From the NCBI RefSeq assembly GCF_024343775.1, contig NZ_RJUF01000030.1, positions 1 through 40,740 on the forward strand: a DNA stretch of 40,740 nucleotides, written 5' to 3'. The notes below the pieces were generated by a model. That model was not told the origin of the DNA, did no database searches, and was given only the letters and a program-made list of their open reading frames with translations. Each line of letters begins with the position of its first letter. Position 1 is the first letter of the stretch. The position numbers were made by a program, and so were the translations under genes. The stretch is from Lacihabitans soyangensis. GTDB lineage: Bacteria; Bacteroidota; Bacteroidia; Cytophagales; Spirosomataceae. Of the stretch, positions 8,217 to 16,544 are shown piece after piece.

Positions 8217-9044
8217 CTACAAAAACTTAATTCTGTAAATTTTTGGCCAAAGTTTTCCGGTAATTAAAAACTCTCCTTTTTTAGGGTCATAAGCTATACC
8301 ATTCATTTCCATTAAACCTGGGTTTTGTTTCTGAGCCTCTACATAAAGAGGTCCTAAATCTACTTTTGCCACCACATTTCCAGTATTTAAATCAATTTTT
8401 ACAATTTGATTGGTCGTCCAGATGTTGGCATAAACAAAACCATCTACATATTCCAGCTCATTTATCTTATCTACGGCGTACCCATTTTCTCTAATATTCA
8501 GTTCTTTCACTTTCGAAAAGTCTTTGGGACTAAAAAACGTAAGTTTACTGGTGCCATCGCTCATGATTAAATGCGTGCTATCGTGGGTCATACCCCAACC
8601 TTCGGCATTGGCATAAGGATATTCTGCGATGGGTTTGTAAGTTTTGGCGTCATAAACAAAGCATTTCTGTGCTTTATAAGTAAGTTGGAAAATTTTACCA
8701 TCCAATTTAGCAATGCCTTCTCCAAAATATTTCTTTGGGTCAATAGAGGCCTTAGGGATTATTTTTCCTGTGGTAGTATCTACAGGTCCGAGATGCGACA
8801 AGGTGTAAGTTAATTCTTCAGGGGAACCTGTACTTTCGAATATCTGACCGTTGTCGACATAAAGTCCTTCTGTAAACGACTGTATATCATGCGGATAACT
8901 ACCCACTACACTATAATTTAATGTAGCAGTTGAAGCCGGATCCTCGGTAGTTGAAGTGGTTTCTGTGGTATCACTACCGCCAGTTTTATCGCATGAAGTG
9001 GCCACAAACGCCACAAAACAAATCCTTAAGAAGTTTTTAAACAT
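8217..9044 (-). CDS. glutaminyl-peptide cyclotransferase lipoprotein
   Basis: A 275-residue glutamine cyclotransferase of the beta-propeller type (plant/bacterial QC family), which converts N-terminal Gln to pyroglutamate. The family segment YPHDIQSFTEGLYVDNG and later FGEGIAKLDGKIFQLTYK, YAVDKINELEYVDGFVYAN and GIAYDPKKGEFLITGKLWPK are present. I place the start at 9044, because from there the protein has a lipoprotein signal (MFKNFLRICFVAFVATSC, Cys 18) followed by a Ser/Thr/Asp-rich linker. The reading frame runs 30 codons further upstream, but that stretch spoils the signal and contains a promoter-like box. Neighbours are other exported enzymes on the same strand. Confidence 0.9.
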   Translation of the reverse strand: MFKNFLRICFVAFVATSCDKTGGSDTTETTSTTEDPASTATLNYSVVGSYPHDIQSFTEGLYVDNGQIFESTGSPEELTYTLSHLGPVDTTTGKIIPKASIDPKKYFGEGIAKLDGKIFQLTYKAQKCFVYDAKTYKPIAEYPYANAEGWGMTHDSTHLIMSDGTSKLTFFSPKDFSKVKELNIRENGYAVDKINELEYVDGFVYANIWTTNQIVKIDLNTGNVVAKVDLGPLYVEAQKQNPGLMEMNGIAYDPKKGEFLITGKLWPKIYRIKFL

Positions 9045-9097
9045 TGTTGTTTTTGATTTTTTAGAAATGTAAATATCAGTAGAAACCGACGTTTTTT

Positions 9098-9105
9098 CAA
9101 ATTTA
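9098..9105 (-). promoter_or_regulatory. possible -7 box for the cyclotransferase gene
   Basis: The minus strand reads TAAATTTG (TAnnTTTG), 53 bases before the chosen start at 9044. It lies inside the 5' extension of the frame, which supports the shorter start. No well-spaced -33 TTG is seen. Confidence 0.3.
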
Positions 9106-9164
9106 TTGCTTCTGGTAGACTCCGAAAGTCTCAAAATTGCTTTTTAATTCAAAAAACATCCAAG

Positions 9165-10109
9165 TCAATATCCCCTCCTAATCGCTTTCAAAAGCGACCA
9201 TTCATTGTTGGTGTCGCTTGAGATTTCCCAAATCATCACACCGGCTAAGCCTCGTTTTTTGGCCAATTTAGTTTTTTCTTCAATGGTAAGCATTCCGTTG
9301 TAAAAAGCACCTTTCCAGTAATCGTCATAAGGACTTGCTCCGTCTTTAAGCAAATCTTTATAGCTTGGGCCATAATTTCCCATTCCTTTTTTGGAGTAAA
9401 AAGGCAGGCCGAGCGTTGCTTTTTTTGCGGGTAAACCCCTTTCAACTAGCCAATAGTTTAGGCTTTTCAATGCCAAAGAATAAGGCGAATGGGCGATCAC
9501 ATAACTCGGTCCATAGTCGTCGTCATAAGCCATGAGATTCAGCCAATCCATTTTTTCAAAGACCTCATTTTTGGTTCCGTATCCTTTTTTACCATAAGAA
9601 ATTACGGCAGCCGTCAATTTTTTGTTCTCCTTGTGTAAGGCATCGCCCAACTCATTTACCAAGGCTACATAGTGATTTGCCGAGGGGCTATCCTCATCTG
9701 GATATTCCCAGTCGAGGTCAATGCCATCCATGTTGTATTTTCTCACAAAAGCCATCACGTTTTTTACAAAAGTGTGCCTTCCCTCGGCTCTCTCGGCCAT
9801 TTTATGAAATCTGGTGTCGTCACCTCCGCCATCGCCAATGCCCCAGCCGCCAATAGAGATAAAAATTTGCTTACCGTGTTTATGAACAAACTTCTCTGTT
9901 CTGATTAAATTCTCCGGGTTGGCAATAGGTAAAATGGTGTCGCCCGTTTTTGCAGGAATGGCGAAAGCATAATTGATGTGCGTGAGCAGATCTATCTGTA
10001 TTTCTTCTGGATTTTTGGTGGGCGTGTAATAGCCAACTACCTTAAATTCTTGAGCCATGGATAGAAAAGCTTGGCAAATCAGAAAGGCCAAAAGCACGCA
10101 TTTTTTCAT
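9165..10109 (-). CDS. GH18 chitinase-like glycoside hydrolase
   Basis: A 314-residue exported GH18 enzyme. The catalytic DxxDxDxE motif is intact as DGIDLDWEYP, with proton-donor E135. SIGGWG (about 85-90) and WLNLMAYD are the other family signatures. It has a Sec signal of about 20 residues (MKKCVLLAFLICQAFLSMAQ) and no carbohydrate-binding module. The start at 10109 is chosen because the longer frame (to 10244) overlaps the upstream regulator gene and buries the signal peptide. It should hydrolyse beta-1,4-GlcNAc polymers such as chitin or related glycans. It follows the AraC regulator by 16 bp and is probably co-transcribed with it. Confidence 0.93.
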   Translation of the reverse strand: MKKCVLLAFLICQAFLSMAQEFKVVGYYTPTKNPEEIQIDLLTHINYAFAIPAKTGDTILPIANPENLIRTEKFVHKHGKQIFISIGGWGIGDGGGDDTRFHKMAERAEGRHTFVKNVMAFVRKYNMDGIDLDWEYPDEDSPSANHYVALVNELGDALHKENKKLTAAVISYGKKGYGTKNEVFEKMDWLNLMAYDDDYGPSYVIAHSPYSLALKSLNYWLVERGLPAKKATLGLPFYSKKGMGNYGPSYKDLLKDGASPYDDYWKGAFYNGMLTIEEKTKLAKKRGLAGVMIWEISSDTNNEWSLLKAIRRGY

Positions 10110-10125
10110 GATGAAGTTTTTTTGA

Positions 10126-10986
10126 TTACAATTTACTATACTTTTTCCGAAAGGCAGAAGGATTTTCACCAGTAACTTTTTTGAAAGTTCGGTTAAAATA
10201 AGAAAGACTATCAAATCCACTATCAAAACAGGTTTCGGAGACATTTTTATGGTTCATGAGCATCAGTTTGGCTTGGTTTATTCGGTAATTGTTCAGGAAT
10301 TCGGTAAAACTCAATTTGGTCATTTTTTTAAAATATCTACAAAACGCAGCGGTACTGAGGTTACTCAATTGGGCAATTTCAATCAAATCAATTTTTCGGG
10401 CAAAATTTAATTCTATGAAGTGATTAATCTTTCTTAGTCGCTCCTCTTCCTTTTTATTGTATTGATTTTTAGGAATTTCGGTGTGTAATAAGGTGTAATC
10501 TTCGGTTTCGCCAAGTATTTTAAATATCTCTAACATGGCTATAAACTGCTCAAAATAGGGCAATTCCGAAGCTTTCTTGAATTTTTCACCTACCATGGCC
10601 TTTACACTTTCACCAAAAGCAATTCCGTATTTTGACTTCTCCAGAAGTTTACCCACTGCTTCCAATTCAGGAGTATTCATGATTTCACTTTTGAGAAACT
10701 GTGGCTGAATGTGCAAAACAGTTTTCAGATAATCGGTTTTTATGCCATAATCAAAGTTGAGGTGCGGAATATAAGAGCCAATAAATACCAAATCACTCCC
10801 ATAGAAACGCCCGACGTGCTCTCCAACGTGTCTTTTCCCTTCCTCGGCCTCAATAAAAACCAACTCATATTCAGGATGAAAATGCCAAAGAAAAAAATCA
10901 TTCAACTTTGGATTTACGAGCCAATGAAACGAACTTTTCTCTTGGTCGGGGACAATTTTCTCGAGAATCAACTTGTCATTTGACAC
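10126..10986 (-). CDS. AraC family regulator with N-terminal cupin domain
   Basis: A cytoplasmic one-component regulator of 286 residues. The N-terminal half contains an AraC-type cupin (FLWHFHPEYELVFIEAEEGKRHVG, then GSDLVFIGSYIPH). The last 100 residues form the two-helix-turn-helix AraC domain (FARKIDLIEIAQLSNLSTAA, then ETCFDSGFDSLSYFNRTFKKVTG). It lies between the GH18 gene, 16 bp downstream on the same strand, and the divergent PhyH dioxygenase gene, 133 bp away, so either is a plausible target. The ligand, perhaps a sugar, is not known. Confidence 0.93.
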   Translation of the reverse strand: MSNDKLILEKIVPDQEKSSFHWLVNPKLNDFFLWHFHPEYELVFIEAEEGKRHVGEHVGRFYGSDLVFIGSYIPHLNFDYGIKTDYLKTVLHIQPQFLKSEIMNTPELEAVGKLLEKSKYGIAFGESVKAMVGEKFKKASELPYFEQFIAMLEIFKILGETEDYTLLHTEIPKNQYNKKEEERLRKINHFIELNFARKIDLIEIAQLSNLSTAAFCRYFKKMTKLSFTEFLNNYRINQAKLMLMNHKNVSETCFDSGFDSLSYFNRTFKKVTGENPSAFRKKYSKL

Positions 10987-11035
10987 TATAATATACTATT
11001 TGAATTAAAAAAATATATAAAAAGTCAATATTGTT

Positions 11036-11043
11036 CAAATATA
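11036..11043 (-). promoter_or_regulatory. possible -7 box for the araC-chitinase pair
   Basis: The minus strand reads TATATTTG, a TAnnTTTG match about 50 bases before the AraC start, in the 133-bp divergent gap. No well-spaced -33 element was found. The gap is otherwise very A+T-rich, and no clear plus-strand promoter for the dioxygenase gene could be picked. Confidence 0.25.
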
Positions 11044-11119
11044 GGCAAATTTTGAGAATATAATCCTTGAATTTTCGTGTCAAATTTGTATATTATTTAA
11101 ACATAAAATATAAATATTT

Positions 11120-12115
11120 ATGGAAACGCCTAATGTTGGAATGGTGCCTACCATGGCTCCCACTATGATACCAAACACCAATCACCTTGATATTCCCGGA
11201 AATCCGTCAACAGCAACAAGCAGTCAAATAGCTCTTAATGACCGTTCAAACGGTGTTCCTCTTCGGGTTTTAAGCGAAGAAGACTGGAAGTTTTGGATAG
11301 AAAACGGATATGTTATTGTAAAAAATGCCGTTCCGAGAGAGCAAGCCTTGGCAACTGCCGCCTTTCTTTGGGAATTTGAAGAAAAAGACCCTGATGACCC
11401 ATCAACTTGGTACACCGCACCAAGGGCCGAAATGAAAATGAAAGAACTTGGAGGTACCGGTATGGTAGAAGTTTACAACAACCAACACCTGTGGAACAAC
11501 CGCCAGATGCAGCGTGTGTACGATGCTTTTGTAGATATTTGGGGAACGGAAAAACTTTGGGTAACCATAGACAGAGCCAACTTAAATTTCCCAATTCGCC
11601 CGGGTTTTGAGTACAAAGGTTTTATTCATTGGGATTATGACCCCGAAACCAAACCCGTGAATGTACAAGGTGTGTTGGCCCTAGCCGACCAAACAGACGA
11701 AAATATGGGAGGTTTTCAGTGCATACCAGAGTTGTACAGAACATACGATACTTGGAAACTCACTCAACCTGCAGACAGAAATCGTTTTCAACCGGATACC
11801 TCTGCATTTGAAGGACAATTTCATAAAGTAAAACTGGAAGCAGGTGATTTGCTGATATTCAATAGCTTAGAACCACACGGCATTCGACCAAATAACTCCG
11901 AAAATAAAGTAAGAATAGCTCAATATATATCGATGATGCCGGCCGAAGAAGACAACCGAGCCATGCGTGACTGGCGAGTAAATTCATGGAAAAACCGCAT
12001 TGCACCAGAAGGTTATGCCTTTCCGGGCGACCCAAGAAACTGGGAGCAGACCAAATATGGAACCGCAGAATTAAACGATTTAGGAAAAAAACTATTAGGT
12101 ATTGAAAAATGGTAA
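11120..12115 (+). CDS. phytanoyl-CoA dioxygenase (PhyH) family protein
   Basis: An Fe(II)/2-oxoglutarate-dependent oxygenase of the PhyH family, 331 residues, cytoplasmic. The iron-binding triad is visible as H170 and D172 in FIHWDYD and H253 in EPHGIRPN. R265 (KVRIAQY) is the probable 2-oxoglutarate ligand. The region ENGYVIVKNAVP at about 61-72 is the usual N-terminal strand of the family. The first 45 residues are an unusual Met/Pro/Thr/Asn-rich tail with no known domain. The substrate cannot be told. It is divergent from the AraC regulator and followed closely by an exported Dabb protein. Confidence 0.9.
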   Translation: METPNVGMVPTMAPTMIPNTNHLDIPGNPSTATSSQIALNDRSNGVPLRVLSEEDWKFWIENGYVIVKNAVPREQALATAAFLWEFEEKDPDDPSTWYTAPRAEMKMKELGGTGMVEVYNNQHLWNNRQMQRVYDAFVDIWGTEKLWVTIDRANLNFPIRPGFEYKGFIHWDYDPETKPVNVQGVLALADQTDENMGGFQCIPELYRTYDTWKLTQPADRNRFQPDTSAFEGQFHKVKLEAGDLLIFNSLEPHGIRPNNSENKVRIAQYISMMPAEEDNRAMRDWRVNSWKNRIAPEGYAFPGDPRNWEQTKYGTAELNDLGKKLLGIEKW

Positions 12116-12123
12116 CCAAAATT

Positions 12124-12513
12124 ATGAAATCAAAATTTAGATTATTGATATCCTTGTTTGTTGTATCAATGATGTCAACACCGGTTTTTTCTCAAATAAA
12201 ATCAAGCCAGAAATTACTTAGGCATGTTGTTATTTTTAAATTTAACGACAGCTCCTCAGCGAAAGACGTTCAGCATGTGGCTGATACATTTTATGCTTTA
12301 AAAAAATCAGTACCTCAAATAAAAGACATGGAATGGGGAATAAATAATAGTCCGGAACAGTTCAATCAGGGTTTTACTCATTGTTTTATAATTAGTTTCA
12401 AATCCGAGAAGGACCTAGCAGATTACCAAAATAATTCTAACCACAAAGCATTTCAAGATGTGTTAAAGCCTCACATGGAGAAGGTTTTTGTTGTAGATTA
12501 TTGGGTCAAATAA
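12124..12513 (+). CDS. exported Dabb (stress-responsive A/B barrel) protein
   Basis: A 129-residue protein with a Sec signal (MKSKFRLLISLFVVSMMSTP, cut near VFSQ) and one Dabb domain. The family signs are LRHVVIFKFND at the start, the segment IKDMEWGINNSPE, and the C-terminal HKAFQDVLKPHMEKVFVVDYW. Dabb proteins form dimeric ferredoxin-like barrels; exported members in Bacteroidota have no settled role. An upstream ATG at 12109 overlaps the dioxygenase stop, but the ATG at 12124 gives a normal signal peptide and is preferred. Tight spacing implies co-transcription with the PhyH gene. Confidence 0.85.
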   Translation: MKSKFRLLISLFVVSMMSTPVFSQIKSSQKLLRHVVIFKFNDSSSAKDVQHVADTFYALKKSVPQIKDMEWGINNSPEQFNQGFTHCFIISFKSEKDLADYQNNSNHKAFQDVLKPHMEKVFVVDYWVK

Positions 12514-12527
12514 CCTAGCTAATCATC

Positions 12528-12569
12528 AAGTAGATTTATTCAAATATATTTGGGTAAATCTGCTTTTTT
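12528..12569 (+). terminator. intrinsic terminator after the Dabb gene
   Basis: A long stem pairs 12528-12545 with 12548-12565 (AAGTAGATTTA against TAAATCTGCTT, with G-T wobbles inside) and is followed by a T run to 12569. It lies 14 bp past the stop codon. Confidence 0.8.
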
Positions 12570-12611
12570 GCTTTAAAAGTTCGAAAATCTAATTTATAAA
12601 AATTTTACTGA

Positions 12612-13430
12612 ATGAAATTTCAACCAACAGCTATCCTCAATAATGGCCTGGAAATGCCCCTACTTGGCTTGGGTGTATATGACATGTACAACAAAGAGGC
12701 AGAGCAGGCCGTAGAGTGGGCCTTGGAGACAGGATACCGACTCATAGACACGGCGTCGATGTATGAAAATGAACTACAAATAGGTAATGCCATAAGAACC
12801 AGTTCGATACCTCGAGAAGAAATATTTCTTACCACCAAAGTAAATGACAAAGACCAGGGCTATGACGCAACTTTGAAAGCATTTGACCAAAGTTTGGAAC
12901 TTCTTCAGACCGATTACGTGGATTTATACTTGGTTCATTGGCCCCTAAAAGCCACACGGAAGGAAACTTGGAATGCATTAGAGAAAATCTATGAAACTGG
13001 TAGAGCTAAGGCCATTGGGGTTGCTAACTATTTGGAGCCTTTTCTAGAGGAATTACAGACTTATTCCGAAATCGTTCCAGCAGTCAATCAGGTAGAGTTT
13101 AGTCCGTTTTTGTATCTTGAAAATCTAAAACTCAAGTGCGAAAAACTTGGAATTACTTTACAGTCTTATACGCCGCTAGTTCGAGGCTTAAAAATGCATG
13201 ATGAAAGGCTCTTGAATTTGGCCAAAAAATACGAGAAAACTCCAGCCCAAATAATTTTACGCTGGAATATACAGCATGGAGTTTCTACCATTCCGAAATC
13301 AAGCAATTTGCTAAGAATAAAGGAAAACTTCGATGTTTTTGACTTTGCGATTTCCGATGAAGACATGATGATTATTAATGCATTCAACGAAAACTTCAGA
13401 GTTGTTGACGACCCAATGCTTATGCTTTAG
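12612..13430 (+). CDS. aldo/keto reductase
   Basis: An NAD(P)H-dependent aldo/keto reductase of 272 residues with the AKR TIM-barrel. The catalytic tetrad is complete: D46 and Y51 in LIDTASMYENE, K76 in LTTKVND and H109 in DLYLVHWP. IPKSSNLLRIKENFDVFDF near the C-terminus is the cofactor 2'-phosphate-binding segment typical of the family. It resembles the bacterial 2,5-diketo-gluconate reductase-like group, but the substrate is open. A terminator separates it from the PhyH-Dabb pair. Its 3' end overlaps the convergent MerR gene by 11 bp. Confidence 0.93.
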   Translation: MKFQPTAILNNGLEMPLLGLGVYDMYNKEAEQAVEWALETGYRLIDTASMYENELQIGNAIRTSSIPREEIFLTTKVNDKDQGYDATLKAFDQSLELLQTDYVDLYLVHWPLKATRKETWNALEKIYETGRAKAIGVANYLEPFLEELQTYSEIVPAVNQVEFSPFLYLENLKLKCEKLGITLQSYTPLVRGLKMHDERLLNLAKKYEKTPAQIILRWNIQHGVSTIPKSSNLLRIKENFDVFDFAISDEDMMIINAFNENFRVVDDPMLML

Positions 13431-14331
13431 TTGAGGTACCCAAGTCGACCAATTCTTGAACAGTGTTGATTACCTTGATATTCTCTGTCAGGTCCAACTT
13501 TTGCCCAACCACCTGCATACCAGTCAAATAAATGGTCTGAAAGTGAAAAGTGGTGCCGATTTTGGTTACATAATTTTGGACATCCTGCGGTGTAGAAAAT
13601 GATGTAAAAGCAGAAAAAACAAAGCTCGGTTTTTCTTTTTCTATGATAAACCTCACTTCATCAAAAGGTAAACTTTGACCTAAATAAACCACTCGTTTGC
13701 CCATGTTTTTGAAAATAAAATAGGCGAACAAAATTCCGATTTCATGATATTCACCTTCTGGTGTATATACCACAACTTTTTCGGCATTGGGGTCATAGTT
13801 GGTTGGAAGTTTGTCAATCTCAACTACGATTTTTTGTCTGATTAAATTTGTAATGAAGTGTTCTTGCGACGGACCTATAGAACCTGAAAGCCAAAGAATA
13901 CCAATTTTGGTTAAAAATGGGTAAACCACATTTATCATGGTTTTCACGATACCGTGCGTACTTATGTTTTTGTTGATAGTAATCTCAAAAGTTTCCTCGT
14001 CAATGTCAATCATGGCTATAGTAAGAGCCTGAATCTGATCCGAAAACTGCATTTGTTTATCCGAAAGCGAGTAAACCTCTTTCCTCAGGTCTTCTTCTTT
14101 CAGTTTGGCTATTTCCGAAATTTTATAGCCATGGTCTTTGAGCGTTGAGATATTGAGCAAAAGCTTAAGCTCGTGGTCGCTATATGTACGTATGTTCGTA
14201 TCAGACCTTTGGGGAACCAATATCTTGTACCTCTGCTCCCATATCCTGAGGGTATGGGCTTTGATGCCTGAAAGCTGTTCGAGGTCTCGGATGGAATATT
14301 GGCTCATTTCATTGTAGTATTCGGTTAACAT
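13420..14331 (-). CDS. MerR-type regulator with CarH-like B12-binding domain
   Basis: A 303-residue regulator of the CarA/CarH/LitR type. Residues 10-80 form a MerR winged helix (YSIRDLEQLSGIKAHTLRIW). About 95-170 is a helical bundle, and 185-300 is a Rossmann-like cobalamin-binding domain. The W-x9-EH motif is present (W147 to E157-H158), as is E-x-H-x-x-G (E194, H196, G199), whose His is the lower cobalt ligand in Thermus CarH. In Thermus CarH a His follows the Trp and ligates cobalt after light exposure; here it is L148. Such proteins repress target genes in the dark with adenosylcobalamin. The target here is not evident; the sensor gene at 14495 is divergent. Confidence 0.87.
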   Translation of the reverse strand: MLTEYYNEMSQYSIRDLEQLSGIKAHTLRIWEQRYKILVPQRSDTNIRTYSDHELKLLLNISTLKDHGYKISEIAKLKEEDLRKEVYSLSDKQMQFSDQIQALTIAMIDIDEETFEITINKNISTHGIVKTMINVVYPFLTKIGILWLSGSIGPSQEHFITNLIRQKIVVEIDKLPTNYDPNAEKVVVYTPEGEYHEIGILFAYFIFKNMGKRVVYLGQSLPFDEVRFIIEKEKPSFVFSAFTSFSTPQDVQNYVTKIGTTFHFQTIYLTGMQVVGQKLDLTENIKVINTVQELVDLGTSTKA

Positions 14332-14463
14332 ATTTACTAACCAATAGGTGTCAAAATTGTTTAAAATTTTTCAAAAAACATACATTTACTCTTCTTATAG
14401 CCATAAAATAATGTCAGTTAGACACAAGCCTACCTTGTTTTTCCGAAATAAATTATCTCAAAA

Positions 14464-14489
14464 AAATGTTTACTTTTGACCAAACATTT
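14464..14489 (+). promoter_or_regulatory. inverted repeat around a -7 box before the sensor-regulator gene
   Basis: AAATGTTT (14464-14471) and AAACATTT (14482-14489) are perfect inverted arms separated by 10 bases. TACTTTTG, a TAnnTTTG match, lies at 14471-14478 within the structure, 17 bases before the start codon. A regulator bound here would cover the promoter. No well-spaced -33 TTG is seen. Confidence 0.4.
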
Positions 14490-14494
14490 CATCA

Positions 14495-16384
14495 ATGGTT
14501 CAAAGAAATGCGATTAAGAAACACATACTAAAATTCCTCTGGGTCTATTTTTGCCTAGCGGGGCCATCACTTTTGGCTCAGGTGAGGATTGATGTAGAAA
14601 TACTGTCGCCAGTTCTTGATGCCAACAAACCCCTCTTTATTGCCCTTGACTACAACAATTGGAATCCGGGCGATCCGGCATACGTGCTCACAAAAGTAAA
14701 AGAGAATAATTATTACATCGTTCTTGATGATGCCCCACCAAGTTTCGAATATAAATTTACTCAAGGGAGTTGGATTTTGGTAGAAGGTACGCCCAGTGGA
14801 GAAGGTCTTCCAAATCGTAGTTTTGACATAAATTCTGCAAAAACCAAACTCGTTCAGGCCAAAATTTTGGGTTGGGAAAAACAAGTAGCCTACGACATTA
14901 TTGTTGATAATATTCCTGAAAACACCCCAAAAGATGCCGAAATCTATATCTCGGGAAACTTTAATAACTGGGAAGCGAGCAATGCCGACTATAAACTAAA
15001 ACGCAATATACAAGGCCAGTTTACAACCCGAATTTACTCCGACTTACAAAAACTCGAATTCAAGTTTACCCGCGGAAGCTGGGAATCTGTAGAAGCCCGA
15101 GAAAGCGGAAAAGCCAGACCCAACAGAATTATTAAGCGAAGCTCAGACATCAACAATAAGGCCATAATCGTGACCATAGAGGGCTGGGAGGATCTCATGG
15201 GTACGCTTCACGTTTATTCGCTTTTTGACTTTTTGTTGCTCTTTGCTGTATTTCAAGGCATGCTGTTGGTGATTGCCATTCCGCTCATTCAGAATGCCAA
15301 CATTGAGGCCAACCGTTGGCTCATACTTTCAATTATTATTTCATCTCTGAGTATTTTCTTGTACTTAATTTCCAATTTCCAGACTTTCGTCAACCGTTTC
15401 CCGGGAATTGTGATTTTGCACGACTTTGTTTACTTTGTATATGCTCCCGTTTTTTATTTCTATCTGATAAAACTGCTCTATAACGTTCAGTTTCTTCCTT
15501 CAAAATGGTATTTGCATTTTGTGCCTTTTTTGATACAGTTTTTTGTCTATTTGCCATTTTTGATGCAAAACGACAAACGTTTTTTACTGGATTTGATGGA
15601 GCAAAAGCTTATTTTGACTTACATATTCGGCGGAGCTGGAATTTTTGGCTTACTTTGGAATGTATATTATTGGTATCTTTTTAGAAAAACCATAGTTGCT
15701 TACAAACTCGAATTTCAGACCAATTTGTCTTACGAACAAAACCTCAACTACCTCAACAGTGTTTCAGTAATTCAATTTGTAGTTCTTTGTTTCTGGGCAT
15801 TTTCTATCATTGCAATATTGGTTGGGCATTATTTTGACATAGATAACATAAGGCTTTTTGAAAACAGTGTAGATCTTACTTGGTTTGCTTTTTCTACCAT
15901 CACTTATTTTGTTGGTTATTTTGCAATACACCAATCTGAGACCTTCAAAGCTCAGCCTCAAAAAATCTCGATTTTCGATGACCTACTCGAAACTTCAGTT
16001 AATCTCAATCAAAAACCTAGTCAAAATGATTTGGAAAGTACCAAGAGAGAAGTGGAGAAATTGGAAAAATATATGGCTGAACACAGCCCCTACAAGAACC
16101 CAAAAGTGAGTTTGAGTGAGCTGGCTTCGCAATTACAAATACCTGCACATTTACTGTCAAAAATCATCAATGACCATTACCACCAAAACTTTTTTGACTT
16201 TATCAATCATTACCGTATTGAGGAATTTAAGAAAATGGTTGTAGATCCCAAAAACCACAATCTTACCTTCCTGGGATTAGCTTACGAAGTGGGCTTTAAT
16301 TCAAAAACTGCTTTTAACCGTTCTTTCAAAAAAATCACCAACCAGACCCCCAGAGAATACCTCGATGGTATAAAAATAGAGTAG
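14495..16384 (+). CDS. membrane AraC-type regulator with two glycan-binding modules and seven TM segments
   Basis: A 629-residue sensor-regulator in one chain. A signal sequence (about 8-29) is followed by two related beta-sandwich modules at about 31-128 and 132-231. Each has an NNW motif (ALDYNNWNPGD; SGNFNNWEAS) and a KFT-GSW motif (YKFTQGSWILVE; FKFTRGSWESVE), as in AMPK-type/CBM48-like alpha-glucan-binding modules. Seven hydrophobic segments follow, at about 238-265, 275-296, 305-329, 338-358, 371-398, 423-446 and 459-478. A linker leads to an AraC DNA-binding domain at about 535-626. Seven passes put the modules outside and the DNA-binding domain in the cytoplasm. It stands directly before the starch-type locus, so alpha-glucan sensing and activation of that locus is the natural inference. 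Confidence 0.88.
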   Translation: MVQRNAIKKHILKFLWVYFCLAGPSLLAQVRIDVEILSPVLDANKPLFIALDYNNWNPGDPAYVLTKVKENNYYIVLDDAPPSFEYKFTQGSWILVEGTPSGEGLPNRSFDINSAKTKLVQAKILGWEKQVAYDIIVDNIPENTPKDAEIYISGNFNNWEASNADYKLKRNIQGQFTTRIYSDLQKLEFKFTRGSWESVEARESGKARPNRIIKRSSDINNKAIIVTIEGWEDLMGTLHVYSLFDFLLLFAVFQGMLLVIAIPLIQNANIEANRWLILSIIISSLSIFLYLISNFQTFVNRFPGIVILHDFVYFVYAPVFYFYLIKLLYNVQFLPSKWYLHFVPFLIQFFVYLPFLMQNDKRFLLDLMEQKLILTYIFGGAGIFGLLWNVYYWYLFRKTIVAYKLEFQTNLSYEQNLNYLNSVSVIQFVVLCFWAFSIIAILVGHYFDIDNIRLFENSVDLTWFAFSTITYFVGYFAIHQSETFKAQPQKISIFDDLLETSVNLNQKPSQNDLESTKREVEKLEKYMAEHSPYKNPKVSLSELASQLQIPAHLLSKIINDHYHQNFFDFINHYRIEEFKKMVVDPKNHNLTFLGLAYEVGFNSKTAFNRSFKKITNQTPREYLDGIKIE

Positions 16385-16491
16385 AAAATAGGTGCCATTT
16401 TATAAATCGGTACTATTTATAAGTGCAATTACTTCATTATCAATATTTTATAAAAAACAAAAAAATATTAGAAAAATACCAAATGGGGCGA

Positions 16492-16518
16492 TTGCCCTGT
16501 TGCTGGCCAATACCTTTG
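16492..16518 (+). promoter_or_regulatory. promoter of the polysaccharide utilisation operon
   Basis: TTG at 16492-16494 and TACCTTTG at 16511-16518 match the Bacteroidota -33/-7 pattern with 16 bases between, slightly short of the usual spacing. Transcription would start near 16524, about 20 nt before the GTG start of the GH53 gene. The A+T-rich stretch just upstream is where an activator would bind. Confidence 0.5.
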
Positions 16519-16544
16519 CATCACGAAAAACTTAAATAAAAAAG

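Noticed and set aside
9045-9134. Upstream extension of the glutaminyl cyclase
   Set aside because: The extra 30 residues hide a good lipoprotein signal and contain a -7-like box.
10110-10244. Upstream extension of the GH18 protein into the AraC gene
   Set aside because: It overlaps the regulator's coding end and displaces the signal peptide; the ATG at 10109 is the sound start.
14332-14494. A promoter for the MerR gene
   Set aside because: Boxes such as TATGTTTTTTG on the minus strand do not fit TAnnTTTG spacing; no site could be supported.
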